Counted from the stretch's first letter, positions 45,201 to 56,203 are shown. The stretch is 64,000 nucleotides of DNA from Codonopsis lanceolata (GCA_013146195.2 CM028382.1:13485101-13549100); one strand, 5' to 3'. The notes: generated by a model not told the origin, from the letters alone. A program made the numbers and translations.

Positions 45201-48200
45201 CTTTTTTTTTTGAATAATGATTGGAGTTGTTGGACAAGGACTTGCTAAGGTACACAGTGAAGGTTATTCAAAAAACTTTCAAATTTTATGCTATTTAAGA
45301 ATACAGATAGGGCAGGGAGATAGGGCAGGGTGACTGCTTTATTCTTCAGAAACTAATAGAACTAAGATAAGTTGAGAAAAAGGTTGATGGTGAGAAGATC
45401 AGAAAGAGGGGGATGGGCAGTTGATTTAAGCCAAACCGCAGGAGGTGGCAGTGAACTTAATTTCATATCTTATTCTCATTTATACATTTGTTACTATACA
45501 CCCACACAAACCTTTTTTCTTAATTTGTAACTTTGCTCGCTTTCGATCGGCCACCTCTCGCACGCCTTCTGCCTTTAATAATTATGATTGTGATATAGCG
45601 CTGAACATTCAGCTTCAAGTAGGGGGTTGACGGGGGTGGAGAATGAGGGAGGGCAAGGGCTTTGTCAGATTGAGTCCGAGGTAGTTTCAATATGAGGTGA
45701 CTAATATATAGGCCTTGGACAATCCACATCCACATGCCATCAATAGAAAGGCATCCTTGTCAACAAGATCATGGTTATCTTAAATCCTTTAGATATGGAT
45801 ATTTTAACAGCACTAAAGCATTTATAACCTTTTCTTCATATCATTATGCTTACAGTCAAAGTATAAAAGCATATAACTGTTACACTTCCGGATCAGACAA
45901 AGTTTTGTATAGAAACGTAATGCATGAGAAATAGGAACAATACTTATGTGACTTACCAGTCTCTGATTGGGACAACCAAAGAAGTATGCAAAACACTAGA
46001 CAGTTTTCACATCTACCATTTGGAAATAGACACATTTGGCACTTGGAAGTAGACATAGTTATTGAAAATTAATTTCGTGCATGCTTCTTTTGAATCAATA
46101 ATTTTCATGCCAATAAAATCATCATAATAAACAACAATGATGATGAGAACAACAGAAAGAGGTTGGTTTACCACAGCATTAATACTTAGCTTGCTCAATG
46201 CATTTCCAAGCTCCTCCTGCATTTAATAGAGAGCAAAAATCATAAAGGAAGCAAAATTCATGCCACTAAAAGGTTCTTTCAGAAGCTGACCATGATGCAA
46301 AATACACACAATAATTGGCTCTGTATGTTTTTTGTCAGTATGGGTGAGACTGTTGAGATGATAAGACATAATCAATAACCCACAATTACAAGGAAACAAG
46401 AGAAAATCACTTGAGATTATTTGAAGTTCTAATGTACACCACGAAAAGCAGTCGGTGAGCCAAAATTCGGTTAGCAAGCGGGAGTGATGGTATCAACATT
46501 AACTTGTGTAGAGTAGCGCCCTACACAATCCCCCACAAGCCAAACAGCAAGAACACAAACAGGCATGCCCACAAACCCTAGCCCTTGTACAACATATTCC
46601 ATATATTGCACTATATCACTGACTTTTGAACTCAATTGAATTTGTTGATGTGTAAAGAAATCTCTCCATGTCAAATGCCTCAATATCATACCAAAGGTAA
46701 CAAAGAAGAGAGTAAGTGAGTCCGGATGAGTAAAATCTTCCTCTGAATAATTTTAAATTTTGAATTCCATCTATCAATCAGCATATTGCAACATTTAGCA
46801 TGCCAGCACGATTTCAGGGTGTGAAAATACTTACGAGCCCCTCCTAGACTATTACACATAAGGTGATTAGCCCTACAAGCAAACTATAAGCCTTGGATAG
46901 AAGAATGTGGCATTTGTACTATGATTTTACAGATAAGCAAGGTCACCATCAGAAAAAGTTAAGGTACAACATAGTTAAATCAGACTGGGTTAATAAAAGA
47001 GACATGGTGACTCTAATGATTAAAGACTTGCTCACATATGGGAACTAGATGTTGTACCAGAAAAAGAATCAGAGAACAGAGAAGAGATAGACGTAGGAGG
47101 AAAAGAGAAAAAACTCTTTTTTTTTGATAAGTAAAGTATTATATACCAAAGCATCTAAACAGGAGACGCGTCCTTTTTACAATAGGTAAAAAAAAACCAG
47201 GTGATTTCTTAGGAGGTACGGCAAAACTAGCAGATTACATGTTGTATCATGGGACCGAAGGCCATAAATAGTGTGAAGTGCCTCAGGAGTCGGGTCATGG
47301 CATTCAATGACATTTAACAAACCCTCTTAATGAAAATTTGCCTCATGACCAAAAAAATCATTTGGTTCAAGAAGCGCTGCTTACCTGATCAATGTCAATC
47401 TTATATGTGGTGACATTAGGGTATTTGTCTGTCAACTGCCCAAGAATAGGAGATAGAAGCTTACCTACACATGATAGATCATACCATTAAGATCCATTAA
47501 AAAGAGGAAAAGCATGGATCAACAGCAGTTAGCATGCAAACTAATGCTCGCTATGTTCCACGTTAATTCAAACATTTTGAAGTTTAAGTAATTTTCCATA
47601 AATATCCTTATGTCGAGGATTCCAATAGTTTTCATAAAATTGAAGCTTAATGTAATTAGGGACATTTGGATGTCATAGTCAAACAATTGATAACCTTCAG
47701 CTTTCAAACATGTCTTTTTCAGTGGAACATCATAAATAGAAATTAAGACTCCTAGAGGGTATGGATGGAGTATCTGTTTCAAAAGTTTAAATAAAAGAAG
47801 ACTAACAGTCCCACTGCACAAAATTAAATAGATTAAAAAAAGGGTTTAGATTCTCACATGGCCCGCACCAGGCAGCAGTGAAGTAAAATACTGCTGGTAA
47901 TGATTCATCTGGCATCAGATTTCAACTGATATGTTAGCGATGAATCAGTTCTGTACGATGTAAGCAAAACACTACAAATCATACACAATAAGGTGTACCT
48001 TGAACCTTGCGAAGTGAAGCATTAAACTGATCTTCAGTTTCAATTAACACGGTTTTTGGTGGACCTGCTATTAAATATCGACTTAGCAAACAAAAGAGAA
48101 GAATATCAAAACTAAGAAATGTGACTAGTAAGTTTCAGGATACACTTCCACATCAATAGGAACAGCTCAAAGAAGGTATCACATGAACAATAAATATCCT

Positions 48201-50336
48201 ATTATAACCAGCTAGGAGCTCATACAGACAAGAAGGAATATCCCTGAAAATAACTCCAAATAGGCAAATACCAATTAATAACTTCAAAAAGATTACCATT
48301 CACCATTTTCAACATCCAATTTCTAATAATCACCATTTAACTTAACAATAAACCACAAAAAATAACACTAAGTCATAGACGGACACAATTTCTGCTAAAG
48401 GGGCCCCAAAGATGGTGTAATTTTAAGAGAAGGCATTGTGATAAAATGCTCAATAATTATAAGTGAAAGCGTGCTTTTACAAGAATACCTAAAGTAATGG
48501 GACAAATGAGATTAACAAAACCTTAGGGAGGCAATAGCATTAAATGCTTCTCAAAACCAGAAAAACGAGGAGCATAAATTTTAACAATATGATCAATTTC
48601 CAGAGATATATGGAGGAACCTGACAACTAATAGACCATTTATAGTTTTTTATTTTTCCCTTCATAGTTGTATTTCGGTGCGATTCTCGGAACCATCACTT
48701 CCTTGGAAAAATTTCAACATTACCCAATCCAATCTTCCTTCTCACTCCTTTATAAAAATGAAAACATCAAAACCACCGTTTTATTTGAAGAAAAAACAAT
48801 GTCTGAGATCTTGCCACATGTTGCTCCAATGTAGCACTATGATAGCTCTTCCATTGGTTCTAGCAAAGCCTCATGTGCCCTACAGAGGGCCATGGTGAGT
48901 CAAGGATGAACTCTTCTCACTTTTTTTGGCCAAACTTGATTAACTTTGACCGACTATTATATACACTAACTTTATCTTCAAGAATTAATATTCTGGGCAT
49001 GTTTGGCTTCGCGATTTATCGGCTTGGTTTTTTTTTTTTTTTTTGTAATAATTGAAGAAAAAGTAAAAAAAAAAGAGCAAAAGCTAGTGGGACTGAAGAG
49101 ACAGAAAGTTCAGAACCACAAGTCATTTGAAAAATGTAGCCGATGTAAAATCTTTTATGAGTCAACAGAAAATGAAGACTTCTATCAGAAGTAAGTCAAA
49201 TGACTTGCTACCTCAACCCCCGTAAGTTATTTTACAAAATCCAGCGCCCTCCAAATTGAATCACAATAGAAATGGGTACCCCTCGCAGGTGTTCCTCCAT
49301 TGTGCCCCTCTACCACACCCCAAGCCTTCCCACCTAATATCTTCTCTCTCCCATTCCCATCCCAATGTCTGCTCCTTCCCTGCGTTCCAACCTAACATCC
49401 CCACCCTCCCCTTCACAATTACTCACAAAATACAAGATGACCAATTACTAAAAAAATACAAATTATACAATTTTATGAAATCTGCAATGTATACTTTTTT
49501 TATCGAAAAAAATAAGGAACAAAGGGGCTCAGATTTATGGGTGTTTTCAGTTATATTTTCAATGTATTTATCAAACACCTAACAGATTTTCAGAAAATTA
49601 ACCAAACCACTAGAAAGTAAAATGCTTTCATTTCCTGGATTCTATTTTCCAGAAATTATTTTCAGGAAATCATTCTCTGTGGAAAAAACAAAAACGAAAC
49701 TTAAATTGCGAAGGAGAACAAACCCAAAAGTTGTTAGTCATATTATTCCTAAATATAGTTTCTAGTGACTGAAATTTTGGGTCAGTCCTCTGCAAAATTT
49801 ATGCACTATGGTTTTTCGTTCTTAACTTTGTCTCCCTGCTCCATTTATTCCATACTTTTTCTTCGATTATTACAGAAAATCCAAAACTCAAAACTAATCC
49901 CCAAACCTTCATTTACCTAAAACTGAACAAATGTATGTTTAAATTGATTTGATATCTGCACATGTTAGACTTAAAGAGGAATGTTTGAGCGGAACCAACA
50001 CTACCATATTTATGCACAATCAAAAAGAGACCAAAATAACATTAGAGATAGAGGTGGGGATAGAGAGAGAGAGAGAGAAAGAGCACCCGATGAAGTTGAG
50101 GAAGAGAGATTTCTATTGAAACACTGCTGCCAAGACGGAATATTGGAGGCGGTGGAAACAGTAATCGGGGGAGTTATGGGGTTTATTAAATATTGTTTAC
50201 TCACAGAATAGCAAGACAAATAGCGGTGGTTTGGAGACGACGACGACGATGCAGCGATTCCGCCGGCTGAACAAAGCACGGCGGCGCCGAATTTTCTGCG
50301 ACGAGCAACACGACCAAGTATGGAGAATCCCACCAT
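41476..50336 (-). CDS. TRXO: Thioredoxin o-type, mitochondrial, six exons
   Basis: The protein is a small disulfide reductase of plant mitochondria that reduces target cysteines using electrons from NADPH-thioredoxin reductase. Minus-strand exons are 50336-50087, 48067-47999, 47908-47858, 47464-47385, 46216-46172 and 41574-41476. Borders are GT-AG and phases match, giving 594 bp and 197 residues. Residues 1-83 are an Arg/Ser-rich presequence (MVGFSILGRVARRRKFG). The fold follows with VLIETEDQFNASLRKVQ, AVFYFTAAWCGPC (active site WCGPC at 120-124), KYPNVTTYKIDID, INAVPTLHF (cis-proline 166) and VGADLQRLKDTLE. The FYFTAAWCGPC and TYKIDID phrasing and the presequence point to the o type rather than h. 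Length equals the Arabidopsis relative as remembered (194). Introns 1, 4 and 5 are large and carry repeats. Confidence 0.93.
42181..42262 (+). repeat. (AT)n microsatellite, about 40 units
   Basis: Perfect AT dinucleotide run inside thioredoxin intron 5. Confidence 0.97.
42968..43303 (+). repeat. Pair of diverged direct repeats in intron 5
   Basis: The unit at 42968-43074 (TTTGGGGTATTCTAGGCTCA, ... GGCAATGTGAACAG, ... GTATGAAAACTAGTAACAAT) recurs at 43199-43303 with about 20 percent difference by eye. Its origin is unknown. Confidence 0.7.
43802..44596. mobile_element. Non-autonomous hAT-like element with 8-bp target duplication
   Basis: The direct repeat GTTGTCAC flanks it (43794-43801 and 44597-44604). 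The ends are CTAGGTTGCACGGACAC and, inverted, CTATGTTGCACGGACAC (16 of 17 match). Subterminal parts repeat the ACACGGACACG theme. The interior is purine-rich and non-coding with a tandem pair of about 34 bp (TTCAGGGGCTAGGGCTC, 44290-44360). An 8-bp duplication fits hAT; Mutator would usually give 9. Open frames at its right end are by-products of the CGTGTCCG repeats. Confidence 0.82.
44605..46171. other. Remainder of intron 5, nothing recognised
   Basis: No transposon ends or coding motifs are visible. One GA-rich stretch occurs near 45140-45165. The next exon begins (minus strand) at 46216. Confidence 0.4.
47115..47195 (-). mobile_element. Minimal LINE 3' end in thioredoxin intron 4
   Basis: The T-run at 47117-47125 is followed by GATAAGTAAAG and the tail motif at 47151-47190. 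Hairpin II is GCGTCT CCTGTTT AGATGC: both sides of the loop-closing pair are changed (A-U to U-A) relative to the reference copy. Only about 80 bp inserted, in the same transcriptional sense as the host gene. Confidence 0.7.
48068..50086 (-). other. Thioredoxin intron 1 (2.0 kb)
   Basis: It starts at the donor GTGCTC followed by a CT repeat (the GA run 50061-50079 on the plus strand). It contains a T18-type run near 49028-49044. No transposon with clear ends was found and no coding sequence is recognised. Confidence 0.6.
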
Positions 50337-50989
50337 TGTAGTCTCTCTCTCTCCTACCTACAGCTTGAGGTTGGCAATTTTGAACCCAAAGGTGGATACC
50401 CAATTTGAACCGGTTAAAAGTGAGACGGGGCGAAATAAGAAATTCTGGGCAAAGATTTCACTTATTAATCCACTTTAAAAAATAAAATATAAAAATATCA
50501 TTTTATTATTAATGAGCTACTAAAAATGTAATTATTTTCAAAAGTTTGATTTTCAAACGAGACTTTTTGCCCAGAACGAAAAAAATATTATTATTGATAA
50601 CATAGAACGAAAAGACATAATACACCCTTCTACTAAATACATAACAAAAAATACTTTGTTCACTCTATCTACAACAATGTCATTATATAAAAAACAAAAA
50701 AAAAAAAAAAACTCTATACACCCCATATTTTGTTTTCAACTCCAACCCTAAATCATATACGTTCACACAATCTTCCTATTTCTTCGTGATCTTTCATAAC
50801 AATGTTTAAGGAAATAGTAATCTCAGTGTGATGAATCCCCCTTGATCTTCCTCAACAAGAGAATCTCTAGTTTTGCTTGTTGGGGAAAGTCTAGTTTTGT
50901 TATATGATACATCTAGTTTCAACCATCTCACTCTATTAGTAGGTGAAATCGCCATGACATTAGGTCCTCTTTCCATGTCTCAAGAAATG

Positions 50990-51715
50990 GTAGAAAAAGA
51001 TATAATTCTAGTCTAAATGCAGTAATAGAAGGAAGTGTTTTTTTCCTAGTTCTGATCCATAGGAATAGTATTGAATCGACACTTCCTTGGAAGATAGGAA
51101 TGCTTTCAAGTTCAGTCCCTGAAATGAGCTAGCGTCCTTCTAGCTTATAGCTATTGAGAGAGGGAATAGAGAGGAATTTCCAAAATTTAACCCTTGCATC
51201 ATCTCCAAATACATCCCCATGGCAATGAATTCACTCATCAAAGAAGGAAGGAATGCATTTAGTGACTGATCTTCGAAGTGGAAAGCATGCAAGAAAAGGA
51301 AGGCAAAAGATCTGTTTACGGGTCTGAATGACTTATTAGACTTCTTTCTTTCTCAAGCTGCCTGGCGTTTTGGGCGAGGAGCTAAAGTATTGCTTCCAAG
51401 GCCATCTTTATTGATAGAGAGCTATAGCCAGATTGACGTTCTGGCTAGACCAAACTTCTTTTATGTGATTTAGAAGAGTAAAGAGGGCAGAGCTTTCATT
51501 TTAGACAGGTATTTTACAACGATCCTCCAGATCACTAGCTATCGTTCCGGTTTTGGGAAGGATGAAATCTGAGTTCGAAGAGTGTCTTTCCAAAGTTTCG
51601 GGAAACAGGATGTGAGGGAACAACGGAAGCCTTCTGCCCCCTAATCGAGAATGCCTTCGGCATCGTAGCTACGTGTCGCTTCACTCCTAATTGGGAATGC
51701 CTTCGGCCATTATTT
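50990..51715. other. Possible organelle-derived (mitochondrial-like) insertion
   Basis: This stretch is more GC-balanced than its flanks and holds phrases such as TTCTTTCTTTCTCAAGCTGC and a repeated GAATGCCTTCGGC (near 51650 and 51700), reminiscent of plant mitochondrial intergenic DNA. No mitochondrial gene is recognised, so the identity is only a guess from texture. Confidence 0.25.
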
Positions 51716-51906
51716 CAAAAACTTCTTTTAAACCCAACACTAAACTTATTCACATTGTGAAAAAAAAATACCCTACAAGAAGCCTAAAGAAGTCACGAGG
51801 ACAAATAATGTAGTATCAATTCCACTTTATTTGATTAAAAGTTAATTTTTTACAAAAAATATTCAAATTTTTAAGAAAACTACTTGTCTAGTTAGTTCGC
51901 CCTAGA

Positions 51907-52070
51907 GTGATGAACACACTAGGGATATTTGATCAACATTTCAAAGGGTGTTCATCACACCCTAACCGAACACTACAACATCAAAACATCACGTTCTGTC
52001 GGACACTGCATGGTGTGTTCATCACACCATAGCCAAAACCGTAGGGGACGTGTTCATCACATCATGGCCA
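51907..52070. repeat. GTGTTCATCAC repeat cluster with one inverted copy
   Basis: GTGATGAACAC at 51907-51917 is the exact inverse of GTGTTCATCAC at 51948-51958. Two more direct copies follow near 52014 and 52050, each leading into CA(C/T)CATAGCC or similar. They could form alternative hairpins. Confidence 0.6.
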
Positions 52071-52198
52071 AATAGTACAAATTGCCATTTTAACATGTTA
52101 TTTTCTTATTTTTAGGAATCAAACAAGTTCCCTATGGAGCATAGTGCTGTTGGACCTAACAATAATGAGATAATTCATGTTCAACAAAAGGTTGTTAT

Positions 52199-53252
52199 TA
52201 GAGCTGTCAAAATGCGTTGGGCCCTTCTGGTCAGCCCACCCCGCCACCTAAAAACGGTGGGTTGTGTTGGGAAAATATGAACCCATTTAGAGGCGGGTCG
52301 AGCCCCCACACGGGCTGCGGGCTAAGGCGGAGCGGTACGGGTTCAGGGCGGGCTGACCCGTCACTTTGAACTTGGACGACACAACACGGCAACTGGGCAA
52401 CACGCAAGTTGTAAGTTGTAACTTTTAGACTTACTTGTATAGTATTATAATATTGTATATTTTTAAATTCTATCTATCTAGATCTCAAAAGTCAAATGGC
52501 TCTCCACTCCTCACAGTCACTGCCGTCTGTAGGTTGTAATTCAAATTCAAGTTTCTCAAATTCAAGTTTTAATTCGCCCAGTGCAATGACTACTACGTCG
52601 TCTTCTAGCTTGTACATGGATAAGGAACCTATTAACAAGACTTCTGAGTTGTTTACTAGAGATGACAGTTATGTGAAGAAAGGAAAACCTATGTTTTATG
52701 GCGATGGGATAGGAATTGGGCTTCGGTTAGTAGAAATGTCTTTGCCCCAGATCGTGGATTCTAGTCTAAAGCCATCAATTGCTTCTGGTGAGTTTGGATA
52801 CGACTGCATTAATGCTTGGCTATTCCTTTTCGGAACTTGTTATAGAATCTTTATTTTTGTTCCTTGAAGTTTAATTAATGGATGTCTGAATATGCGATAT
52901 GTATTGAATAGTGTTGCCAGTTTGAACTAGTACTTGAAGTAGATCAGTTTATGCCGATTGATTATTGATTTCATGTAGTCTGTATATTGGGAAATTCTTA
53001 TATTGCTTGGACTTGGACTTTGCAAGTTGTAATTCGCATAGTCTCGACTCAAGGCAGACCTGCAGACGGCAGTGACTGTGAGGAGTGGAAAATTTGGTGG
53101 GTTGACCCGCTCAACCCGCAACCCATGATGGGTTGGGTTGGGTTGGTATTTCTTAGGCCCGCCATCTTTGGTGGGTTGGCCCGCCCCGCCAACTGGTGGG
53201 TTTTAGTGGGTTGTGGATTGGTCCGCCCCGCCAACCCACCTTGACAGCTCTA
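52199..53252 (+). mobile_element. hAT-like element carrying a captured exon, 8-bp target duplication
   Basis: The direct repeat GTTGTTAT flanks it (52191-52198 and 53253-53260). Ends are TAGAGCTGTCAA and its exact inverse TTGACAGCTCTA. Subterminal regions are packed with GGGTTGGCGGGCC-type G/C motifs, as in the plant hAT MITEs that begin TAGAGCTGTCAAAA. An internal inverted repeat of about 28 bp (CTCCACTCCTCACAGTCACT at 52501 against its inverse near 53063-53091) encloses non-TE-like sequence, including the frame at 52496-52867. Confidence 0.85.
52496..52867 (+). pseudogene. Exon-like open frame inside the hAT-like element, unknown family
   Basis: The reading is Ser/Asn-rich at first (SLPSVGCNSNSSFSNSSFN), then LFTRDDSYVKKGKPMFYGDG and GLRLVEMSLPQIVDSSLKPS. 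After IASG a GTGAGTTTGG donor-like sequence occurs, so the true exon probably ends at about 52791. Composition and codon use look like a real plant gene. I do not recognise it. It is probably host sequence captured by the element. Confidence 0.4.
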
Positions 53253-53255
53253 GTT

Positions 53256-54097
53256 GTTATAAAATGACACCCTGGTTATGTTTATGTTACATAATTATAT
53301 GTTGCATATATATTGTAGTAGCGTACTGGGTCATTATGACTCATCTCGTACTTGTTTTTAGTTGCGAATCGATAGCGCACCGAGGTCGAGTAGATCGTGA
53401 CTGTAGCAGGGCGTAGCTGGTCGATAGATCGAGGTTAGATCGTGTGGTTCGTGTTTGTAGCAGCCAACTTTCCTGAGTAGCAGCTTGTGGAGTCTTGTTC
53501 CTTTTTAGCATTGTCATTGATTTAACGTACTTTGCTATTCTTGTGAGATCGACATTTTGTAAAGTTATTTAGACTTTATAGTTGGGTAGAATACTTGGGT
53601 ATTTGTATTGGTTTTTCTTGGTCCGACGTGTTGTGTCGTGCCTTGTTTGCGGTTTTAGTATTTATTTTAGTTGTCTCCCGGGCACGCAGTAGCTTTGGGA
53701 AATTTCCTTATTCTAATTTTTATAGTTGTTTTTGACCCCGGTATGCTTTAGCCGTTGGGTATTTGTTATATCAGGTTGGTTCTTTGTTGAAACGTCGGCT
53801 TGGAGTACCGATGGTTTGATTTGCGTCTGCAATGTTGCGGCACGCGAGTTTTGTTTTTCCTCCTTTAAGAGATAATGCCTCTCTTGGTTTCGTTGTCCTT
53901 GGTTTCGAGCTTCATAGCTTGGGACTTCTTTCTTATATTGTTTCCGTTGATTCGATTTTTGAAATACCGTATTTTAGTGCGGCGTTATGTTCATGTTTAG
54001 AGCGAGTTTGCTCGACTGTTTGATTGTCCTCTTCTTAAGTTAGTTCCAGCGGCACGACCTTGGGATTTCGTGTTGGAATCCGGGTCGGGTCGTTACA
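53256..54097 (+). repeat. Extra LTR tail fragment fused ahead of the 5' LTR
   Basis: It matches the last 840 bp of both other LTR copies (55330-56189 and 61840-62690) and ends in the same GGGTCGTTACA. Directly after it, without spacer or duplication, the truncated 5' LTR begins. It lacks about 25 bp near 54025 (ACTCGCACTACTG...) that the others have, and it is the most diverged of the three. The hAT-like element inserted at or very close to its left limit. Confidence 0.85.
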
Positions 54098-56189
54098 CTT
54101 GGGACTTGAACTAAGATTTCCTAAATGGAATGAGAACCTTGCTATGCCTCAAACGAGAACATAGAAAAGAGTCTTGGAACACATATAGTGTTCAAACTCT
54201 ATTTGGTTGGAATTGTAGTAAAGACTCAACAGAGTCGAGTTAAGGAACAATTGAACTTTACGAGGATCGTGGTGAGATCCTATGATAATTATATTCCATT
54301 TGACTAGATTACTAGCTTTTGGGACTTGAATCGAAGAGAGTGAACAACTTGACACTTATGATTTAGAGACTCAAATGAGCTCCTATTATGGTTTTGTGAT
54401 TATTGTAACAATGTGCATAATCGTATGAGTTTAGTAGATCATTATATCTACTTGAGAATTAGCAAGTAAACATCTACTTGTGCATTGCATATAAGTCCAG
54501 TTGGCATTACTTGAGTTTTCATGATGATGGTGGGACGATGCATTCTCTTCACGAATTATGGGATTCGTGGTTGCAATGTATCGCCGTACCGGATTCGGGT
54601 TTCACACACACCTCCACTATTAGCTACAGTGGGGAAGTAGCCCCCTTTGTCGTAACCAATTGAGCACATTGGCTAGTGCTATTTTCCTAAGTAGAGAACT
54701 CAGACCCGAGAAGAGAGCTCGGTACTTTGATACCTGAACACGGGTATCACTGGCACGATATGATTAACAGTTGTGATTGCAGGAGCAATACAACGAAAGT
54801 GATTTGGTATCTTCTCTATCCTTTATGTGGCTTACTATGGGCACTTATGTGATAACAAAGTGTTAGTTGAACATGAGATCTTATTGACCATGTTTGTATT
54901 GGCTGATGATATATGAGAGATTTAATATGTATATATAGATATATGCATACTTGTATATGAGATATATATGAAAGACTTGATGTGTATATATATATATATA
55001 TAGATATGCACACTTATGCATGATGATTTTATGGGAGATTTGATATGTATATTTAGAGATATACATACTGATATAGGTGTATATATATAAACATGCACCC
55101 TTACACGTGGTAACAGTGTGAATAGCTTGATTCGTATATATAATGATATGTATACTTGCATATGATGTTTTGTGGGAACTACCTTCTAATTCATTTGATT
55201 TGTGTGTGAACATGGAATTACACCCTGGTTCATTTGGACGGTTTAGTAAGTAAGAAGGAGTGGATATCTTGTGGAGTATTGAAACGATACGATGCCTCTT
55301 CACGGGTTTTTCTGTCATTTATAAATTGCACCATGGTTATGTTTATGTTACATAATTATATGTTGCATATATATTGTGGTAGCGTACTGGGTCATTATGA
55401 CTCATCTTGTACTTGTTTTTAGTTGCAGTAACTGATCGCTGCACTGAGGTCGAGTAGATCGTGACTGTAGCATGGCGTAGCTGGTCGATAGACCGAGGTT
55501 AGATCGTGTGGTTCGTGGTTGTAGCAGCCGACTTTTTCGAGTAGCAGCTTGTGGAGTCTTGTTCCCTTTTTAGCATTGTCTTTGATTCCATGTACTTTGC
55601 TATTCTTGCGAGATCGAAATTTTGTAAAGTTATTTAGACTTTACAGTCGGGTAGAATACTTGGGTATTTGTATTGATTATTTCTTGGGCCGACGTGTTGT
55701 GTCGTGCCTTGTTTGTGGTTTTAGTATTTATTCCAGTTGTCTCCCGGGCACGTAGTAGCTTTGGGAAATTTCCTTATTCTAATTTTTATAGTTGTTGGTT
55801 GACCCCGGTATGCTTTAGCCGTTGGGGTATTTGTTATATCAGGTTGGTTCTTTGTTGAAACGCCGGCTTGGAGTGCCGATGGTTTGATTAGCATCTGCAA
55901 TGTTGCGGCACGCGAGTTTTGTTTTTCCTCCTTTGAGAGATAATGTCTCTCTTGGTTTCATTGTCGTTGGTTTCGAGCTTCATAGCTTGGGACTTCTTTC
56001 TTATATTGCTTCCGTTGATTCGATTTTTGAAATACCGTATTTTAGTGCGGTGTTATGTTCATGTTTAGAGCGAGTTTGCTCGACTGTTTGACTCGCACTA
56101 CTGTTTATCAAGTGCTTGTCCTCTTATTAAGTTAGTTCCAGCGGCACGACCTTGGGATTTCGTGTTGGAATCTGGGTCGGGTCGTTACA
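54098..56189 (+). mobile_element. 5' LTR, 5'-truncated (2,092 bp)
   Basis: It matches 60661-62690 of the 3' LTR almost base for base. It ends GGGTCGGGTCGTTACA immediately before the primer-binding site. The first 2,861 bp of the LTR are missing. Relative to the 3' LTR it has about 50 extra bases near 54272-54321 and a longer TA run near 54990. The open frames it shares with the other copies are LTR sequence, not genes. Confidence 0.88.
54905..55165 (+). repeat. Degenerate 60-bp minisatellite in the 5' LTR
   Basis: About four units share the pattern GAGA(T)TTGATATGTATATATAGATATGCATACTTG...ATATGA broken by substitutions. The same array is at 61418-61675 in the 3' LTR. AT-rich palindromic phrases recur in each unit. 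Confidence 0.7.
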
Positions 56190-56190
56190 G

Positions 56191-56203
56191 TTGGTATCAG
56201 AGC
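56191..56203 (+). promoter_or_regulatory. Primer-binding site, initiator tRNA-Met type
   Basis: TTGGTATCAGAGC starts two bases after the LTR end. TGGTATCAGAGC is the standard plant primer-binding site complementary to the 3' end of initiator tRNA-Met. It fixes the strand of the element as plus. Confidence 0.93.

Larger units (their letters stand above)
41575..46171 (-). other. Thioredoxin intron 5 (4.6 kb), repeat-rich
   Basis: It contains the (AT)n run 42181-42262, a diverged direct repeat of about 105 bp (42968-43074 and 43199-43303), the hAT-like element 43802-44596, and a tRNA-like segment on the minus strand near 42370-42430 (GGGTTCGAAACC). The long open frames in it have no family motif. 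The last exon therefore depends on splicing over 4.6 kb. Confidence 0.7.
50337..52190. other. Thioredoxin upstream region and intergenic DNA
   Basis: 50337-50460 should include the 5' UTR and promoter of the minus-strand thioredoxin gene, but no clear TATA box was assigned. 50990-51715 has higher GC and a texture unlike its surroundings (listed separately). 51900-52075 contains repeated GTGTTCATCAC phrases. Confidence 0.45.

Noticed and set aside
49003..49582. Open frames in thioredoxin intron 1
   Set aside because: Lys-rich or Pro/His-rich readings of low-complexity sequence, no homology recognised, inside an intron of a confirmed gene.
54816..55318. Minus-strand Tyr/Ile-rich frames in the LTR
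   Set aside because: Pure translation of the TATATA-rich minisatellite.
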